Below, piece by piece: positions 45,611-56,040 of a stretch of DNA of 64,000 bases. Source of the DNA: Gracilariopsis chorda. Taxonomy: Eukaryota > Rhodophyta > Florideophyceae > Gracilariales > Gracilariaceae. Made by a program: the position numbers and the translations under genes. The notes beneath the pieces were generated by a model. It did not search any database. It saw nothing but the letters and a program-made list of their open reading frames with translations, and was not told the DNA's origin. The number at the start of each line of letters is the position of its first letter. Positions within the stretch are counted from its first letter, which is position 1. The stretch covers positions 1 to 64,000 of the forward strand of contig NBIV01000214.1 of NCBI GenBank assembly GCA_003194525.1, written 5' to 3'.

Positions 45611-46180
45611 ATGTTCTCCTGGTTCTGGGACGCGCTTTCCTATCTAGGTCTATACTACAAGAATGCGAAGATCCTCTTTCTCGGCTTGGACAATGCGGGC
45701 AAAACCACCCTCATGCATGTGCTAAGAGATGATCGCGTCGCCTTGCACATCCCCACTCAACAGCCCACCGCCGAAGAAGTCGTCGTTGGAAACATTCGGT
45801 TCCGCGCTTTCGACCTTGGCGGACACGCCGCCGCCCGTCAAATCTGGCGTAACTACTATGCCAAAGTGGACGGCGTCGTCTTTCTGGTCGATGCCGTCGA
45901 TCGAGAACGCTTTCCTGAGGTGAAGAAAGAACTGGATGGGCTTATCAACGATGATATGTTATCAGACGTGCCGTTCCTCATCCTCGGAAATAAAATCGAT
46001 ATGCCTCGTGCGGCTAGTGATGAGGAATTGCGTTCCGCTCTTGGCTTACATCATCTCACTACTGGACAGGGCTCGGCTCCTATGGCCGATATTCGTCCTA
46101 TTGAACTTTTCATGTGTTCTGTCGTTAGAAAGATGGGTTACGCAGAGGGCTTTCGATGGTTGAGTAGTCACATTCAGTAG
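45611..46180 (+). CDS. SAR1: COPII small GTPase Sar1
   Basis: Sar1 starts COPII coat assembly at ER exit sites by inserting its N-terminal helix into the membrane when GTP-bound and recruiting Sec23/24. The ATG at 45611 gives 189 residues, the normal Sar1 length. Seen: amphipathic N-terminus [18 protein letters not shown]1 GLDNAGKT (25-32), switch I Thr (QPT, 51-53), G3 DLGGH (68-72), G4 NKID (127-130), G5 MCSVV (168-172), and the Sar1-type ending after [10 protein letters not shown]. There is no N-myristoylation Gly2, which separates Sar1 from Arf. The frame is open further upstream only by chance. There is no intron. It is convergent with the SRR1 gene, with 305 bp of pyrimidine-rich sequence between them. 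Confidence 0.97.
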   Translation: MFSWFWDALSYLGLYYKNAKILFLGLDNAGKTTLMHVLRDDRVALHIPTQQPTAEEVVVGNIRFRAFDLGGHAAARQIWRNYYAKVDGVVFLVDAVDRERFPEVKKELDGLINDDMLSDVPFLILGNKIDMPRAASDEELRSALGLHHLTTGQGSAPMADIRPIELFMCSVVRKMGYAEGFRWLSSHIQ

Positions 46181-46485
46181 AATTGCGCTCTCTTTGTTTT
46201 GTTTACCCCTCCTCTGTGCTGCTTCTCCTCCGTCGCCGCACCTCTCGAACTTTGGTCCGCATCTCGTCTTGTGCTGCCTTGCTTTCTCTTTTTTTGCTCG
46301 GTCTGATATGCACTTTCGAGCTTGGCTATTTCTCTGTGTGTACCATCCGTTCGGTGGTCGCTGCGCACCCTTTGGTTTCCGTTGCTTCCTTTCTTCGTAT
46401 CTATCAAAGCAAAAAAGTACTACACCCTCCTCCAACCCCCACACTCCCGTACATGTCTCTACTACTACAAAGCCCTTGCAACATT
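46181..46485. other. 3' intergenic region between SAR1 and the SRR1 gene
   Basis: It is pyrimidine-rich on plus and must contain both 3' ends. No gene or clear terminator motif is seen. Confidence 0.4.
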
Positions 46486-47346
46486 TCAACGCAAGCTCGT
46501 TTCCCCCTCTTTCACTAAACCGATAACCGTCTTCTCTTGTTCCCGCTGTTTCACCACTGTCACGCACAGATCGTTAAACGCCGTTTCGCTGCTTGACAGC
46601 TTTGCTTGCGCGCATTTTCGCTCGTGTAGCTTCCCGTACGCGTGCAGCTTATTGATCTTGTTCTTGATTTCATGTTGCTTGCGCGTCAGTACCACGTAGC
46701 AGTACTTTGATAGATCATTTGCGAGAAGAACCGTACGCTCCGCGAACCCATTTTTGCATATCCACTTCATCACCAGTTCATTCAGATCATACGGACAATG
46801 CGGAAGGAACATTACCACACACCCGTCATTTTTCATCTTGGCTTCCCAAGTGGCCTCGTGCATCAACCACTCCTTTCGACTCCACCCTATATCGTGTAGT
46901 ACGAGCTCGTCAGACGGTGTCAAACACGGTTCCCCAATGAAGCAACCCTCATTTGTAACGTTGAATACTTCTTGAATGGAGAGTGCACATGCGAGTTGAT
47001 GTCGTGCATTGTGGGAGCTTTCAAATGACCCTAGCCCTAGACAATATACCATTTGTACGGGGTGTCCGATTTCGGATACCGCTTGGCTCAGTAGGGCGCG
47101 CGTTTGATTCCACCATACTGTAGACTGAAAGTTTGCTTTGAGGTTTTGCAGCGCCTCTTGGGAGAGGGACGGTAATGTTGGTGGAGGCGGTATGAACGCC
47201 GATTTTGCAATGTTGGAACGACGCTTCTTGGAGCGTTTGCGAGTGTTCTTCACGATCGTCCACTCTTGATCGCTGCTTGTGTCACGGTGGACGGCGGTTG
47301 TGCGCGCCTTTGTGCTTTCCATTTTTCTTTTTGCATGAGGCGGCAT
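46486..47346 (-). CDS. SRR1-domain protein
   Basis: A 286-residue protein, ATG at 47346 (MPPHAKRKMES). Residues 30-44 are strongly basic (KNTRKRSKKRRSN), a possible nuclear localisation signal. Residues about 75-215 form an SRR1-like domain: VYCLGLGSFESSHNARHQLA at 100-119 (family: Y-G-L-G-x-F-S ... A-R-Y-Q-L-A), CLTPSDELVL at 141-150 and MFLPHCPYDLNELVM at 179-193 (family: F-x-P-H-C-P). SRR1 is needed for phytochrome-B and clock signalling in Arabidopsis and for heme and clock regulation in animals; its biochemical activity is unsettled, so no reaction is assigned. The region after about 215 is less conserved. It is a single exon. Domain assignment is from motif recall, not a search. Confidence 0.8.
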   Translation of the reverse strand: MPPHAKRKMESTKARTTAVHRDTSSDQEWTIVKNTRKRSKKRRSNIAKSAFIPPPPTLPSLSQEALQNLKANFQSTVWWNQTRALLSQAVSEIGHPVQMVYCLGLGSFESSHNARHQLACALSIQEVFNVTNEGCFIGEPCLTPSDELVLHDIGWSRKEWLMHEATWEAKMKNDGCVVMFLPHCPYDLNELVMKWICKNGFAERTVLLANDLSKYCYVVLTRKQHEIKNKINKLHAYGKLHERKCAQAKLSSSETAFNDLCVTVVKQREQEKTVIGLVKEGETSLR

Positions 47347-49333
47347 GACTGTTGAGCATTAGCCCTGTAGGTGTTTTCGCTTGTGAGTTGTTTTGTTTGT
47401 GTGCCAAAAGCAAAGCAGTCGCTGACTTCGTTTTAGTTTCACTAAGCGTTTTTGAGGCTGTGTGTGTTGGGCTCGTCGACGTCGTGAGAGCTCGCTGTGA
47501 GTGCACGACGTTTTATCGCTGACGCTGTCGCGATTCGGAAAATCATGCCTGTTTCAACGCCCGTTTTATTGCTGCCCATACGTGGCATTGCGCATGGGTA
47601 AGGGTTATAAGAGATCGCTCAGAGCGTTGAGTTGCGCCACGGAATGCACAACTTGCACCGTCTTCCCCATACCTAAGCCTGTGTGCCCTTCGATACTAGT
47701 TCTCAGGCTTCTTGACTACTCAGGCTTCTTGACTAACCGTTGTGACCTTGACTATGATAAGCAGTTGAACAGAAACGCTTGTGCTCTGCCAGTCTGAGAC
47801 GACTTGCCATTCTTCGGCAAGCTGTGCAAGCGCTTCGTTCATTATTGAATCAGACATGGTGGGAGCGGGTCGCCACTTTTCCAAACAAGCCTCGCATGTG
47901 GGTCGGCAGACATCAAGCACTAGCACACACCCCAACTGGAGGAAGCAAGGCGCGCAGCAAACGTACATTCGGGTTCATTCTTCACATTGTAAACATATCA
48001 TGTTCCCCGCATCGCAGTCAGTGCTACCAAACTCCGTGCGTCGCCGTATTTTTGTTCAGTTTGGTCTCGAAGACTGCATTGTTTCTAGATCGTGGATATC
48101 CCACCCGCGTTTGCCCTTTCTGTTAGAATTCCCAGCCATTCTACACGTAGAATGAACACCTGCGTTGTTCTTGTACTCAAACGACCCATGTACGTAAGTA
48201 TTTCGTGAACAAGAGCTATGCTTGCAGATGCATAGATGTTCGTGTGGTTGACTGATGCCTTCTTCCCATTCCGTGATCGGGCTGTATACGGGGAAAGAAG
48301 CTGTCTCATCTCAAAGAGCCAAGAAGTTTCCACGACCTTTGACGTTGATGAGTAATGTCTTTCACGCTGTTGCCGTTTTTATCGTGCTTGCATATCAAAC
48401 GAGCCCCGACAACCTAACAGGGTGGTATTCACTACTATCCCATAAAGTGATCTTTATCAACAAGATCAAAGTTCATATATGCTTAATGCATTGGGCATGT
48501 TCAATTCCTTTCCGCTGCAGATTCCGCCTCTTACCCTGATGGATACTTGAAGGACTCCCTTAACATTCTTTTTATCCCGATGTGTGTCTTATCGACTGAC
48601 ATATTCAGAAAGCCGTTCTTTCCGGGAATAAGCTGGTCATACGTGCAACAATCCAAGGAATGATGATGCCTTACACCACAAAAGCTTCACTCCCAGTGCT
48701 CTGGGTAACGTAATGCCCTGAAAGGATAGATTTGTCACATTCTTCAGCATCGTCTGACTCTGACCAGTCTATCTTGACAAACTTTCATGGATTAGGATTC
48801 TGGTTAGTTCGGTAGCGGCAGACGAGTTACCACATGGCCGCACCATCCCTTTAATGCTGTATCAATCTCACCTGCTGAAATCACAAGTAGCGCTTTTTTG
48901 GTAAGGGTTAACCCTTTAGTTTCCAAGCTACTAACGGTACTAACGGTACCAACGGTACCTAAAAAGGGTATTTGACCAATTCACTCGGAATCCCATATCG
49001 CAGTTTGTTCAGGTTTTCCGTCAAGAGCACGTGTTTTACCACCTTACCCAAGGTTGTTATCAAATCAAGAAACGGCTCAGGGTTGTCGGGCTCATGTATC
49101 TTGAGCAGCGACCACCAACCCCCTCAGGCCTCTTGCCACGACAAGGCGACCAAGGTGAGTCCAAGGAAAAGACTTCTATACATATACAAATACAAATACA
49201 AACCAAATTCCCGAATCCGTCCCGGGCAACCACTTGATCCCTCTTCCTCCTTGCCCCACCTCCACTCTCAACCCTCCTGGCCCAGGATTCCTGGCTACCC
49301 GTTCGACATACGGCTGAGAAGTTCTCCATCCTG
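47347..49333. other. Intergenic region with no clear gene
   Basis: About 2 kb. On minus, 48000-47720 gives a Cys-rich stretch (CRPTCEACLEKW), perhaps the remnant of a zinc-binding domain, but with stops either side. A 10-bp unit TAACGGTACC-like is repeated three times at 48930-48960, and an ATACAA repeat lies at 49175-49205. No RNA gene is recognised. Confidence 0.35.
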
Positions 49334-51094
49334 CTAGTCACCGCCAACACGCATCTCACACCGATTACTCATCGACACAATTATCGCATGCCCGTCAACG
49401 AAGTTGTCTACATGGAGGTTGTCTCCGTGACGGAGGAGTTCCCTCGCTTTCTCATCGGGCCGTCTCACCAAATAATACCCATCACACAAAGTGACCTCAC
49501 TCAAATCATCTACTCGAATTCCCTTCGGGTCGTACAAAGGGTACTTGTCTTTTCCGGTGAAAAACACGTCTATCCCCGGAAGGTTGTTTCCGAACCCAAT
49601 CCCTGCCAGCCATTTTCTGAACCTCTCGATTTCAGGCCCTTCAAACTTTGACTTCCTACGACGGATCCGGTCTACGTAAGAAACAGACATCAAATCTTCA
49701 ATCGTGTGCGCCTCTTTGAATCCGTGAAATGCATACCGGATTGGTCGAGACTGGCTGGATAAGCACTCCCATAATGTCACCCCCACGCCGATCATTCCTA
49801 CCAGAACCAGCGACACTACCTCGATATAACCCGCGGCGTCACGCAACGTACTATTCACCGTAACCACCAGCGTGAGCGCAATACCGATCATGACGTACAG
49901 GATGATCAGAAGCAAACGGCATGCTCTCTGCAGCGGTGGTTCGCGTCTGACCAATACCCCATCCTTCATATACACGGATTCCCGGAAATACGGATCCTTC
50001 TTCATCAACCATTTCTCGATTTTCAATGCGTTTCTCCGATAATAAGGGATGGCTTGCTCGTGCTCATCAGCGTATTTCCATCGTCCAAATAAATATCGCA
50101 ACCCATTGATTTCAAACTGTCCGTAGTCGGAATGCATCATGCCGAACAAGAAGTTCGTGAGTCCAGATCTTGTTTTCAGAATGTGGTTTTCATACCACTT
50201 ACTCATTCGTTTCTCGTCTCCCCACAACAGTTTGATTAGTGTTTCGTTCCTTTCCATTTTGAGGAGCAACTTGTCTCTATCCAAGTAATTTACGAAGCTT
50301 TCAATCACTCTTTCTCTGAGTTCTGGTACGAGAGAAAACGCACAACGAGCAATTTCCGCAACGAATTCTCCCAGTGAACAGATCAAGGTCTTTCTATCTG
50401 AATACAGCTGGGTATTCTTCAGGCAATGGATAGTGCGATCCGTTAGTTCCACCAAAGAAAGCGCGAGGATATCATCCATAGAGCGTAGTTCCGTTGGTTT
50501 GCGAAGTATACGGAGGTCTGGGCAGCCCTTCATTGGTTTGGATTGCAGAATCAAACCACTGTCATAGGCTACCAAATCATAAGCGCGTGACAATATTTCC
50601 GGGGATGGCATTGTCGGTCCGTACGCGTACCATGCTAGAGCCCGAGCCGTTTCGTAGTCACCGTATTTAACATGTTCGACGAATAGGTCACTTGCCTTGT
50701 TAAGCATGCTGTACAGGCTAGGTAACTCTGGAACGACCTTGATAACTGTCTTTGCCCTCTTACGGAGAGTGGTATCCCGGTCCAACCTTCCCAGCGCTTC
50801 AATAATTCTACGCTCCTCGCTCTCTTCTCGACCGATGCGAGATTTCATTCTTTCAGTACGGTAGATGCTTTCAAGCCACAGCTTTGCAACTTCCTCATCT
50901 GTTTCGTTATTTGCGTCATCTGGTTCGATTCTGCGAGAGCCTGTTTCATTCACTACCGCCTTTTCCAGAGCAAGTAACACATACCTCGTGAGCCCATCTT
51001 TCTGATGTTCGATCACGCGTTGCTTGCTTACGCTCTCGGCTATCGTTTGCCGTTCATGAAGGCTTGAAGAGCCAGACGGTTGGGCGTTGGCCAT
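49334..51094 (-). CDS. Protein of unknown function with two membrane segments
   Basis: A 586-residue single-exon protein, ATG at 51094 (MANAQPSGSSSLHERQ). I do not recognise the family. Residues 1-390 are hydrophilic, largely helical in appearance, with many charged residues (EESEERRIIEALGRLDRD at 90-107). Two hydrophobic segments follow, about 392-413 (CRLLLIILYVMIGIALTLVV) and 422-444 (GYIEVVSLVLVGMIGVGVTL), with an 8-10 residue loop: a hairpin membrane anchor with both ends on the same side. Residues 450-586 are soluble and mixed. There is no signal peptide at the N-terminus. Codon use and an uninterrupted length of 1.76 kb support a real gene. The neighbouring sequence gives no functional clue. 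Confidence 0.82.
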   Translation of the reverse strand: MANAQPSGSSSLHERQTIAESVSKQRVIEHQKDGLTRYVLLALEKAVVNETGSRRIEPDDANNETDEEVAKLWLESIYRTERMKSRIGREESEERRIIEALGRLDRDTTLRKRAKTVIKVVPELPSLYSMLNKASDLFVEHVKYGDYETARALAWYAYGPTMPSPEILSRAYDLVAYDSGLILQSKPMKGCPDLRILRKPTELRSMDDILALSLVELTDRTIHCLKNTQLYSDRKTLICSLGEFVAEIARCAFSLVPELRERVIESFVNYLDRDKLLLKMERNETLIKLLWGDEKRMSKWYENHILKTRSGLTNFLFGMMHSDYGQFEINGLRYLFGRWKYADEHEQAIPYYRRNALKIEKWLMKKDPYFRESVYMKDGVLVRREPPLQRACRLLLIILYVMIGIALTLVVTVNSTLRDAAGYIEVVSLVLVGMIGVGVTLWECLSSQSRPIRYAFHGFKEAHTIEDLMSVSYVDRIRRRKSKFEGPEIERFRKWLAGIGFGNNLPGIDVFFTGKDKYPLYDPKGIRVDDLSEVTLCDGYYLVRRPDEKARELLRHGDNLHVDNFVDGHAIIVSMSNRCEMRVGGD

Positions 51095-52073
51095 GCTTGA
51101 AAAGTCATGGACAGCAGGCAGCCCTGGGTTCTGTCCGACAAACCAGTTCTGATATCAGGGTTCTTGACTCTCTAGCAGCGGGGGACCTATACCAAGCATA
51201 ATTGTTTCCATTTCCGTAGGTGTCTGGGGGGTTTTCTTTTGTTGCTTTGTTCAGCAGAGACTAAAGCTAACCTCCTGTGATTCTAAGTTATCTTGGACTA
51301 AAAACTGGTCATGGCTTCCGTCGCGAAGGAGTGACGCGTACCGCCATACGTCCAGTGCGTGGGAACCCTATGATTTCGTCAGATCAACTCAGTCTCGGCT
51401 AAATGGTGAACATTTTTGTTCAAGAAATGGTAGATGTTTGCCATTCTACCACGCCCCTAAAAGCAATTCAGAAGCAGGACGGTTCTTCCTGCATCGGTTC
51501 TAGCATGGCCGATTAATTACGAGCAATGCAGTAGTATTCGACAAAGCAATGGAGTGAACGCAGGGCAAGTTTGAGAAGCTAACTTTTGATAAATGCATAT
51601 CGCCTAGTAGTGTCTTGCCATCGCCGCTTCTCTAGCTCAACCTGGGTCTCGGAAAGTGTCTACAAGACACCAACTCAAAGAGTAAGCGAAGCTATGATGT
51701 TTCTCATCTGCTGAATCAATCATTCTCACCCCAGTTTCTCAGTAGGGTGCCATAATGATATATGAAGAACAGAAAGTGTCAAGGATAAACAACAACAACT
51801 ATGATGCAACCAGAACGAAACGTGCACTGTACTGTCTTTATCAGAACTGAAAGCAGTGCACTCCGTCCGGGGCAAGTCCTGACACAGACGCTCTGGACAA
51901 GAACGGCCCAATTTCTTCAACTCCAATAAACGTATACATTAACACCATGATGGAAAAGAATTTAAGATATGACGTTTGCTCTTCTACCCTTCTCCATAAC
52001 CTTGTTGATGGCCAATATCGTACACAAACGACAGTCTTGGTGCATTTCCATTCCAGCAAATGAGCATGGCACT
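51095..52073. other. Intergenic region between divergent genes
   Basis: About 980 bp between two divergent starts, presumably containing both promoters. No open frame of substance and no clear repeats are present. Confidence 0.4.
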
Positions 52074-53504
52074 ATGAGCAACTCAACCAAAGGACACAGA
52101 AGCGTATCCTACAATCAAACCAGCTTTCGTCATGCACTATTCGCTCTTGTGGGGTTCTCGACTGTGCTCCACCTCAGTCATATCCGAAAATCTACATCGT
52201 TTTCTAAAGCTGGGTCACCTACTTTCCGATTCGAACGAGCTCCGGAAGGGAACGGCTCAGAATTGAGTCAGGTAGGCAAGACAAGGAACGAATGTAGAAA
52301 TCGGGTACTCTTCAGTTCCTTCCCGGTGAAACAAGGAGACGGCCTCGGCCATCGAATTTTATTAGTGAACTTCGAAATTTCGCTTGCGCGGAAATTGGGG
52401 GTTGGTTACGCCCATCGTGTTGGCTCTTACGGAAGTCTTACTCCACGCGATGACCCACTCGCCGTTGAACAACTTTTCGGATGGGATGTTTATCCAGACA
52501 AGAGAGACGCCTTGATGCGTACAGCTTGTTCTGAAACTAAAGTATGGGAGACAACGGAATCTTGCAAATCGCATCCAGTGTGCACCAAGCTTCGAAGCAA
52601 CGGCCCTTTCAAACATCTGGTTCATATACCTGGAAACATGACGAACTGCTTCGTGCGCAGCGGGCATCGAAAGGCATGCAGAGAACAGTTATCAGATCTT
52701 GCAGAGCAGCATAACAAAGATGATACTATATTTCAAATGCTGCCGTCGACGTGTGCTAGTAAATTTACCCTTGGTATGGCGGAGTCTGAGAAAGCGTGGT
52801 TCCGCGAACAGTACTGGAGGAGACATGTGCTCACAAAGTACGAAATGGAGACCCCGAAGATGAAGAAAAACGATAAAGCGACGAGAATTTTGCCATTCCA
52901 AGCGGATCGAATGCAGATAGCTGTGCATATTCGACGTGGGGATATTCTAGTGTTAAAGAACAGAACACCAGTACCTGATCATGTATATGCAAATGTGATT
53001 GCCGCGGTGAAGAAAGCGGCAGATAAGGAATACGGGAGAGATGTCAAAACAAGTGTGCATATATACTCGGAAGGTGAACCCGACTGGTTTCGTTCCCTTA
53101 ACCACCACGATGTGAATAAAATGAAGCCGGTGTACTTGACCGAGAACGGAACATCAATAGCGGAAGCTGGGGCATACTGGAAACAACTTGTTCAGAGACG
53201 ACTAACGAACAGCAGCGAGATACAGATGCAGGCGCATATTGCATCCGATACGCTGCTTGCCATCCATGCGATGATTTGCTCCGATGTCTTCATTGGAAGT
53301 CTTTCGGGACTTTCTTCGCATATTGTCAGCAATCTTAATCGAGGTCTTTCGCTTCTTCCAATGAAGAAAAACAACAAGAACAGAAAAGAAGATCAAGAAC
53401 GCGACACACGAGTCAAACTCTTGCGCTTCGATGTTATGGATGGACTGAAAGTTGATGAGGAAGCATTGCGCAACGGTATTCGTCGGAGTCTAGGGAATAT
53501 GTAA
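52074..53504 (+). CDS. Putative Golgi type II glycosyltransferase, fucosyltransferase-like (HIRRGD motif)
   Basis: From the ATG at 52074 the protein has 476 residues: a short N-terminal tail, a membrane anchor at about 20-36 (ALFALVGFSTVLHLSHI) and a lumenal domain, the layout of Golgi glycosyltransferases. An upstream in-frame ATG at 51969 would add 35 residues including another hydrophobic stretch; the shorter start gives the more usual topology. HIRRGD at 285-290 matches the GDP-binding HxRRGD motif of alpha-1,2 and alpha-1,6 fucosyltransferases. An early segment, QGDGLGHRILLVNFEISLAR, resembles the acceptor-side start of such families, and CSDVFIGSLSGLSSHIVSN near the end resembles their conserved C-terminal loop. 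Donor and acceptor cannot be told from sequence alone. It has several N-glycosylation sequons. It is a single exon. Confidence 0.72.
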   Translation: MSNSTKGHRSVSYNQTSFRHALFALVGFSTVLHLSHIRKSTSFSKAGSPTFRFERAPEGNGSELSQVGKTRNECRNRVLFSSFPVKQGDGLGHRILLVNFEISLARKLGVGYAHRVGSYGSLTPRDDPLAVEQLFGWDVYPDKRDALMRTACSETKVWETTESCKSHPVCTKLRSNGPFKHLVHIPGNMTNCFVRSGHRKACREQLSDLAEQHNKDDTIFQMLPSTCASKFTLGMAESEKAWFREQYWRRHVLTKYEMETPKMKKNDKATRILPFQADRMQIAVHIRRGDILVLKNRTPVPDHVYANVIAAVKKAADKEYGRDVKTSVHIYSEGEPDWFRSLNHHDVNKMKPVYLTENGTSIAEAGAYWKQLVQRRLTNSSEIQMQAHIASDTLLAIHAMICSDVFIGSLSGLSSHIVSNLNRGLSLLPMKKNNKNRKEDQERDTRVKLLRFDVMDGLKVDEEALRNGIRRSLGNM

Positions 53505-53650
53505 CACGTGGCCAACATGCTCTGTGGAAGTATTCCTCAGTGCACAACATGAGGAGTCCTTAGTAGTTGAAAATTCAACCACGAATAATCGCCGCATGCG
53601 TGGAATCTGTGGGAGCTCACTATAAGTATCGCTGGACAAGCTCGTATCAG

Positions 53651-53922
53651 TGTCAGCCCGGACAGTTTTGTAGCCCAGTCGTCTTACAGGTTATGGGGCC
53701 TTCATCGCTGCCGCTGTGGAACACAGTTCGATTCTCACCAGTCGCCATTGCCTCTGCTCCGCAATTTCCGTCGCACAAAGTCACAATGTCAGCCCGGACA
53801 GTTTTGTAGCCCAGTCGTCTTACAGGTTATGCGGCCTTCATCACTGCCGCTGTGGAACACAGTTCGATTCTCATCAGTCGCCATTGCCTCTGCTCCGCAA
53901 TTTCCGTCGCACAAAGTCACAC
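53651..53922. repeat. 136-bp tandem duplication
   Basis: Two nearly identical units start TGTCAGCCCGGACAG at 53651 and 53787. Each contains TTACAGGTTATGGGGCC or TTACAGGTTATGCGGCC, like an LTR end followed by the copia primer site, so it may derive from an old LTR-leader junction. Confidence 0.9.
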
Positions 53923-53943
53923 CGATCACCGGGGAGCATTGCA

Positions 53944-54010
53944 CGTCCACACTACAATCATACCTACACGTCTACACTACAATCACACCTACACATCTGC
54001 ACTTGTACAC
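53944..54010. repeat. 25-bp tandem repeat, about 2.5 units
   Basis: Units CGTCYACACTACAATCAYAC plus five bases start at 53944 and 53969; a decayed third follows. Confidence 0.75.
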
Positions 54011-54543
54011 ATCTACAAAACACGTCGTCAAATCGTTACATATGCCTCGCTTCGGCTCCACCGAGTTTGACCGGCGAGTGTGGGAGCTCATTAACTTTCC
54101 ATACTTTAAATCGACAGGAAACAAAAATTTTGAGTGAGTCACGAAACAAATTGGCCTTATCTGCGCAACTGTTGCTCCAAATAGCTCCACCTCTTTCCAT
54201 TGCAAGACAAAGGTTGTCTCTAACCATTCATTACAAAAAAAGAAAAAGATATCATTTACGAGGTACCTAACGCCGCTTAACAAACAACGTCACCATGCAG
54301 CTCAAAATCAAAGTTTTTCTGAATTCAACAACAAATATGCGTCGCCAAGCCCACATGGCCGTTCAAACGTTCAAACCTATCCACGAGACGCTCCAGTCTC
54401 TCCCTGCTCCACCATATTTCTCAAGCTTGCGCTTTTGCCTTGCGCAATTCTCTGCGCATCTTGCGTGTCTCGGTCAAATGAGTGCGTCGAATGCTTCGTT
54501 CAACCGATAACTTTATCAGTCGCTGAATATCAGCCTTCGGCTC

Positions 54544-56040
54544 TTAATATGACGCTGCTAGCTCTTTTGTCTGCGCTTGCTTCTCCTTCGCTTTTTCACT
54601 ACAGTGACGTTGACGAATTGCATTTATGACTGCATCCGAGGTCAAATGCAAACCTCCAGTGGTATTAATTCGCACGTGACCATTCTCTTCAACGTCTGCG
54701 TCTCGCAGTAATGTACGATGGCGTTTAGCAAACCTTTCCAACAATTCTTGCATAGTTATACGACTAACATTATTACCGTTGGTCCTCTCCAAATAATTCT
54801 GTAGTGGCAAAAAGTTGGGTCTGAGAAGCTCCATGTCCCAAATTCCGGTGCGATGGAACCCAGATCTGATGTTTGCGGCCGTGTGGGAGTTGGAATACGC
54901 GTTGCTTATGCAATGACCGACGTCAAAAACATTAAGCTTTTGCTTCTGCCGAGCGGCCTTATGCAGCTCATGCTGCAGATGGGATTTGTAAGAGCTGAAC
55001 ACGCGAACATCAAGTGGCTGAGTGATGTGTGACGTGTGGGCAGGAAGAGCAATAACGATTACATTGTTTTCTTTCAACATCTTCAATGTTTGGTATTGGA
55101 TATGAGCGCCGTAACCATCAAGCAGCAGCAGTAGTCGTTGGTTATTCTTACGTAGGCCTTCGGTTTCATTCAGAAAGCCTTTTGCCCACTGGAAAACTAT
55201 GTTGCTGTCGGCTCCCGGAGGATTTCGTTGAAATAGATAACACGGAGGGAGAACCGAGTGCAATGTATGGATGTTGCCATTGACTTTGCGGTATGAGGCA
55301 AGTTTACCAGGGAACACAATAGCTGGCTTGTATGCAATTCCGGCTGCTGAAGCAAACGAAATAACAGTTACCCTGTCCAAATTTCCTTTCGTGGAAAGTG
55401 CCTTCTGAATAAGACGAGCACCAGCAGCACCGATACCTTTACGCAAGCTTCGACCTCTCATTTTGTAAAACGATGCACCAGATTGGTCCATGTTGAATAT
55501 AAACTGGGATCCCTAATGTTGAACCTTTTAATTGCGGCATCAACACGCGAAATGTGTTCTATAAGGTTCTCCGGGGTGACAGCGTTAGCTCGTTTGTCTT
55601 CGATCATTTGCACGTGATGCAATTGTAAATCAGTGCGCCGCAAGAACGCAGTTACCCAGTTGTTTGAAGGGCGGTTGTCAAAGAACCCAATGTTTTCTTG
55701 TCGCTTTGGCGGAAGACAAGAAACAAACTCTTGCACGAGATCGTGAAGTCCGTTTTTTCGTGAGAGGTGTGTTGTTGTCTGCATAGTACAGAACTGATTC
55801 GGCAATTACATTTTCTTCATCAGCAGTCAATGCAGGTGGTCTGCCCTTTGCGGGGATTGTGAAATGCACGTCTCGGGAGTCTTCGAGTTGAGAATCAGGG
55901 CAGTTTCTAATCCAAGATGTATAGACTCTGCGTAGCACACCAACACTGACGATATGCTTTTCCGAGAGTGCTTTCCAAGAAACTTTGCCTTGGAATCGTT
56001 CGAAAACCGCCGTTTGAAGGATGGCATACTGGGAATCCAT
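54544..56040 (-). pseudogene. pogo/Tigger-like transposase, two frameshifts
   Basis: A Tc1/mariner-superfamily transposase in three overlapping frame segments: 56040-about 55780, 55805-55490 and 55491-54544. The first holds a helix-turn-helix-like region (WKALSEKHIVSVGVLRRVYT) and the start of a CENP-B/Tigger DNA-binding part, the second VTAFLRRTDLQLHHVQ, the third the DDE_1 nuclease: FNMDQSG (first Asp), LLLLDGYGAH (second Asp) and HTSHITQPLDVRVFSSYKSH. The first shift lies in a run of six A's near 55757, the second near 55480; the two cancel, so the outer segments share one frame. Total length, about 490 residues, is normal for the family. Terminal repeats were not found. Homopolymer sequencing error is an alternative to true decay. 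Confidence 0.85.

Larger units (their letters stand above)
53505..54543. other. Repeat-bearing intergenic region
   Basis: No gene is supported. It contains the 136-bp and 25-bp tandem repeats listed separately. The stretch 53608-53690 resembles 56349-56430, so the pogo-like element may lie between copies of one repeat. Confidence 0.4.

Noticed and set aside
46046-46567. 173-residue frame antisense to the end of SAR1
   Set aside because: Overlaps the conserved SAR1 coding sequence on the other strand and the intergenic region; no domain.
49031-49359. Short frames beside the 586-residue gene
   Set aside because: They cover the ATACAA microsatellite and have no conserved content.
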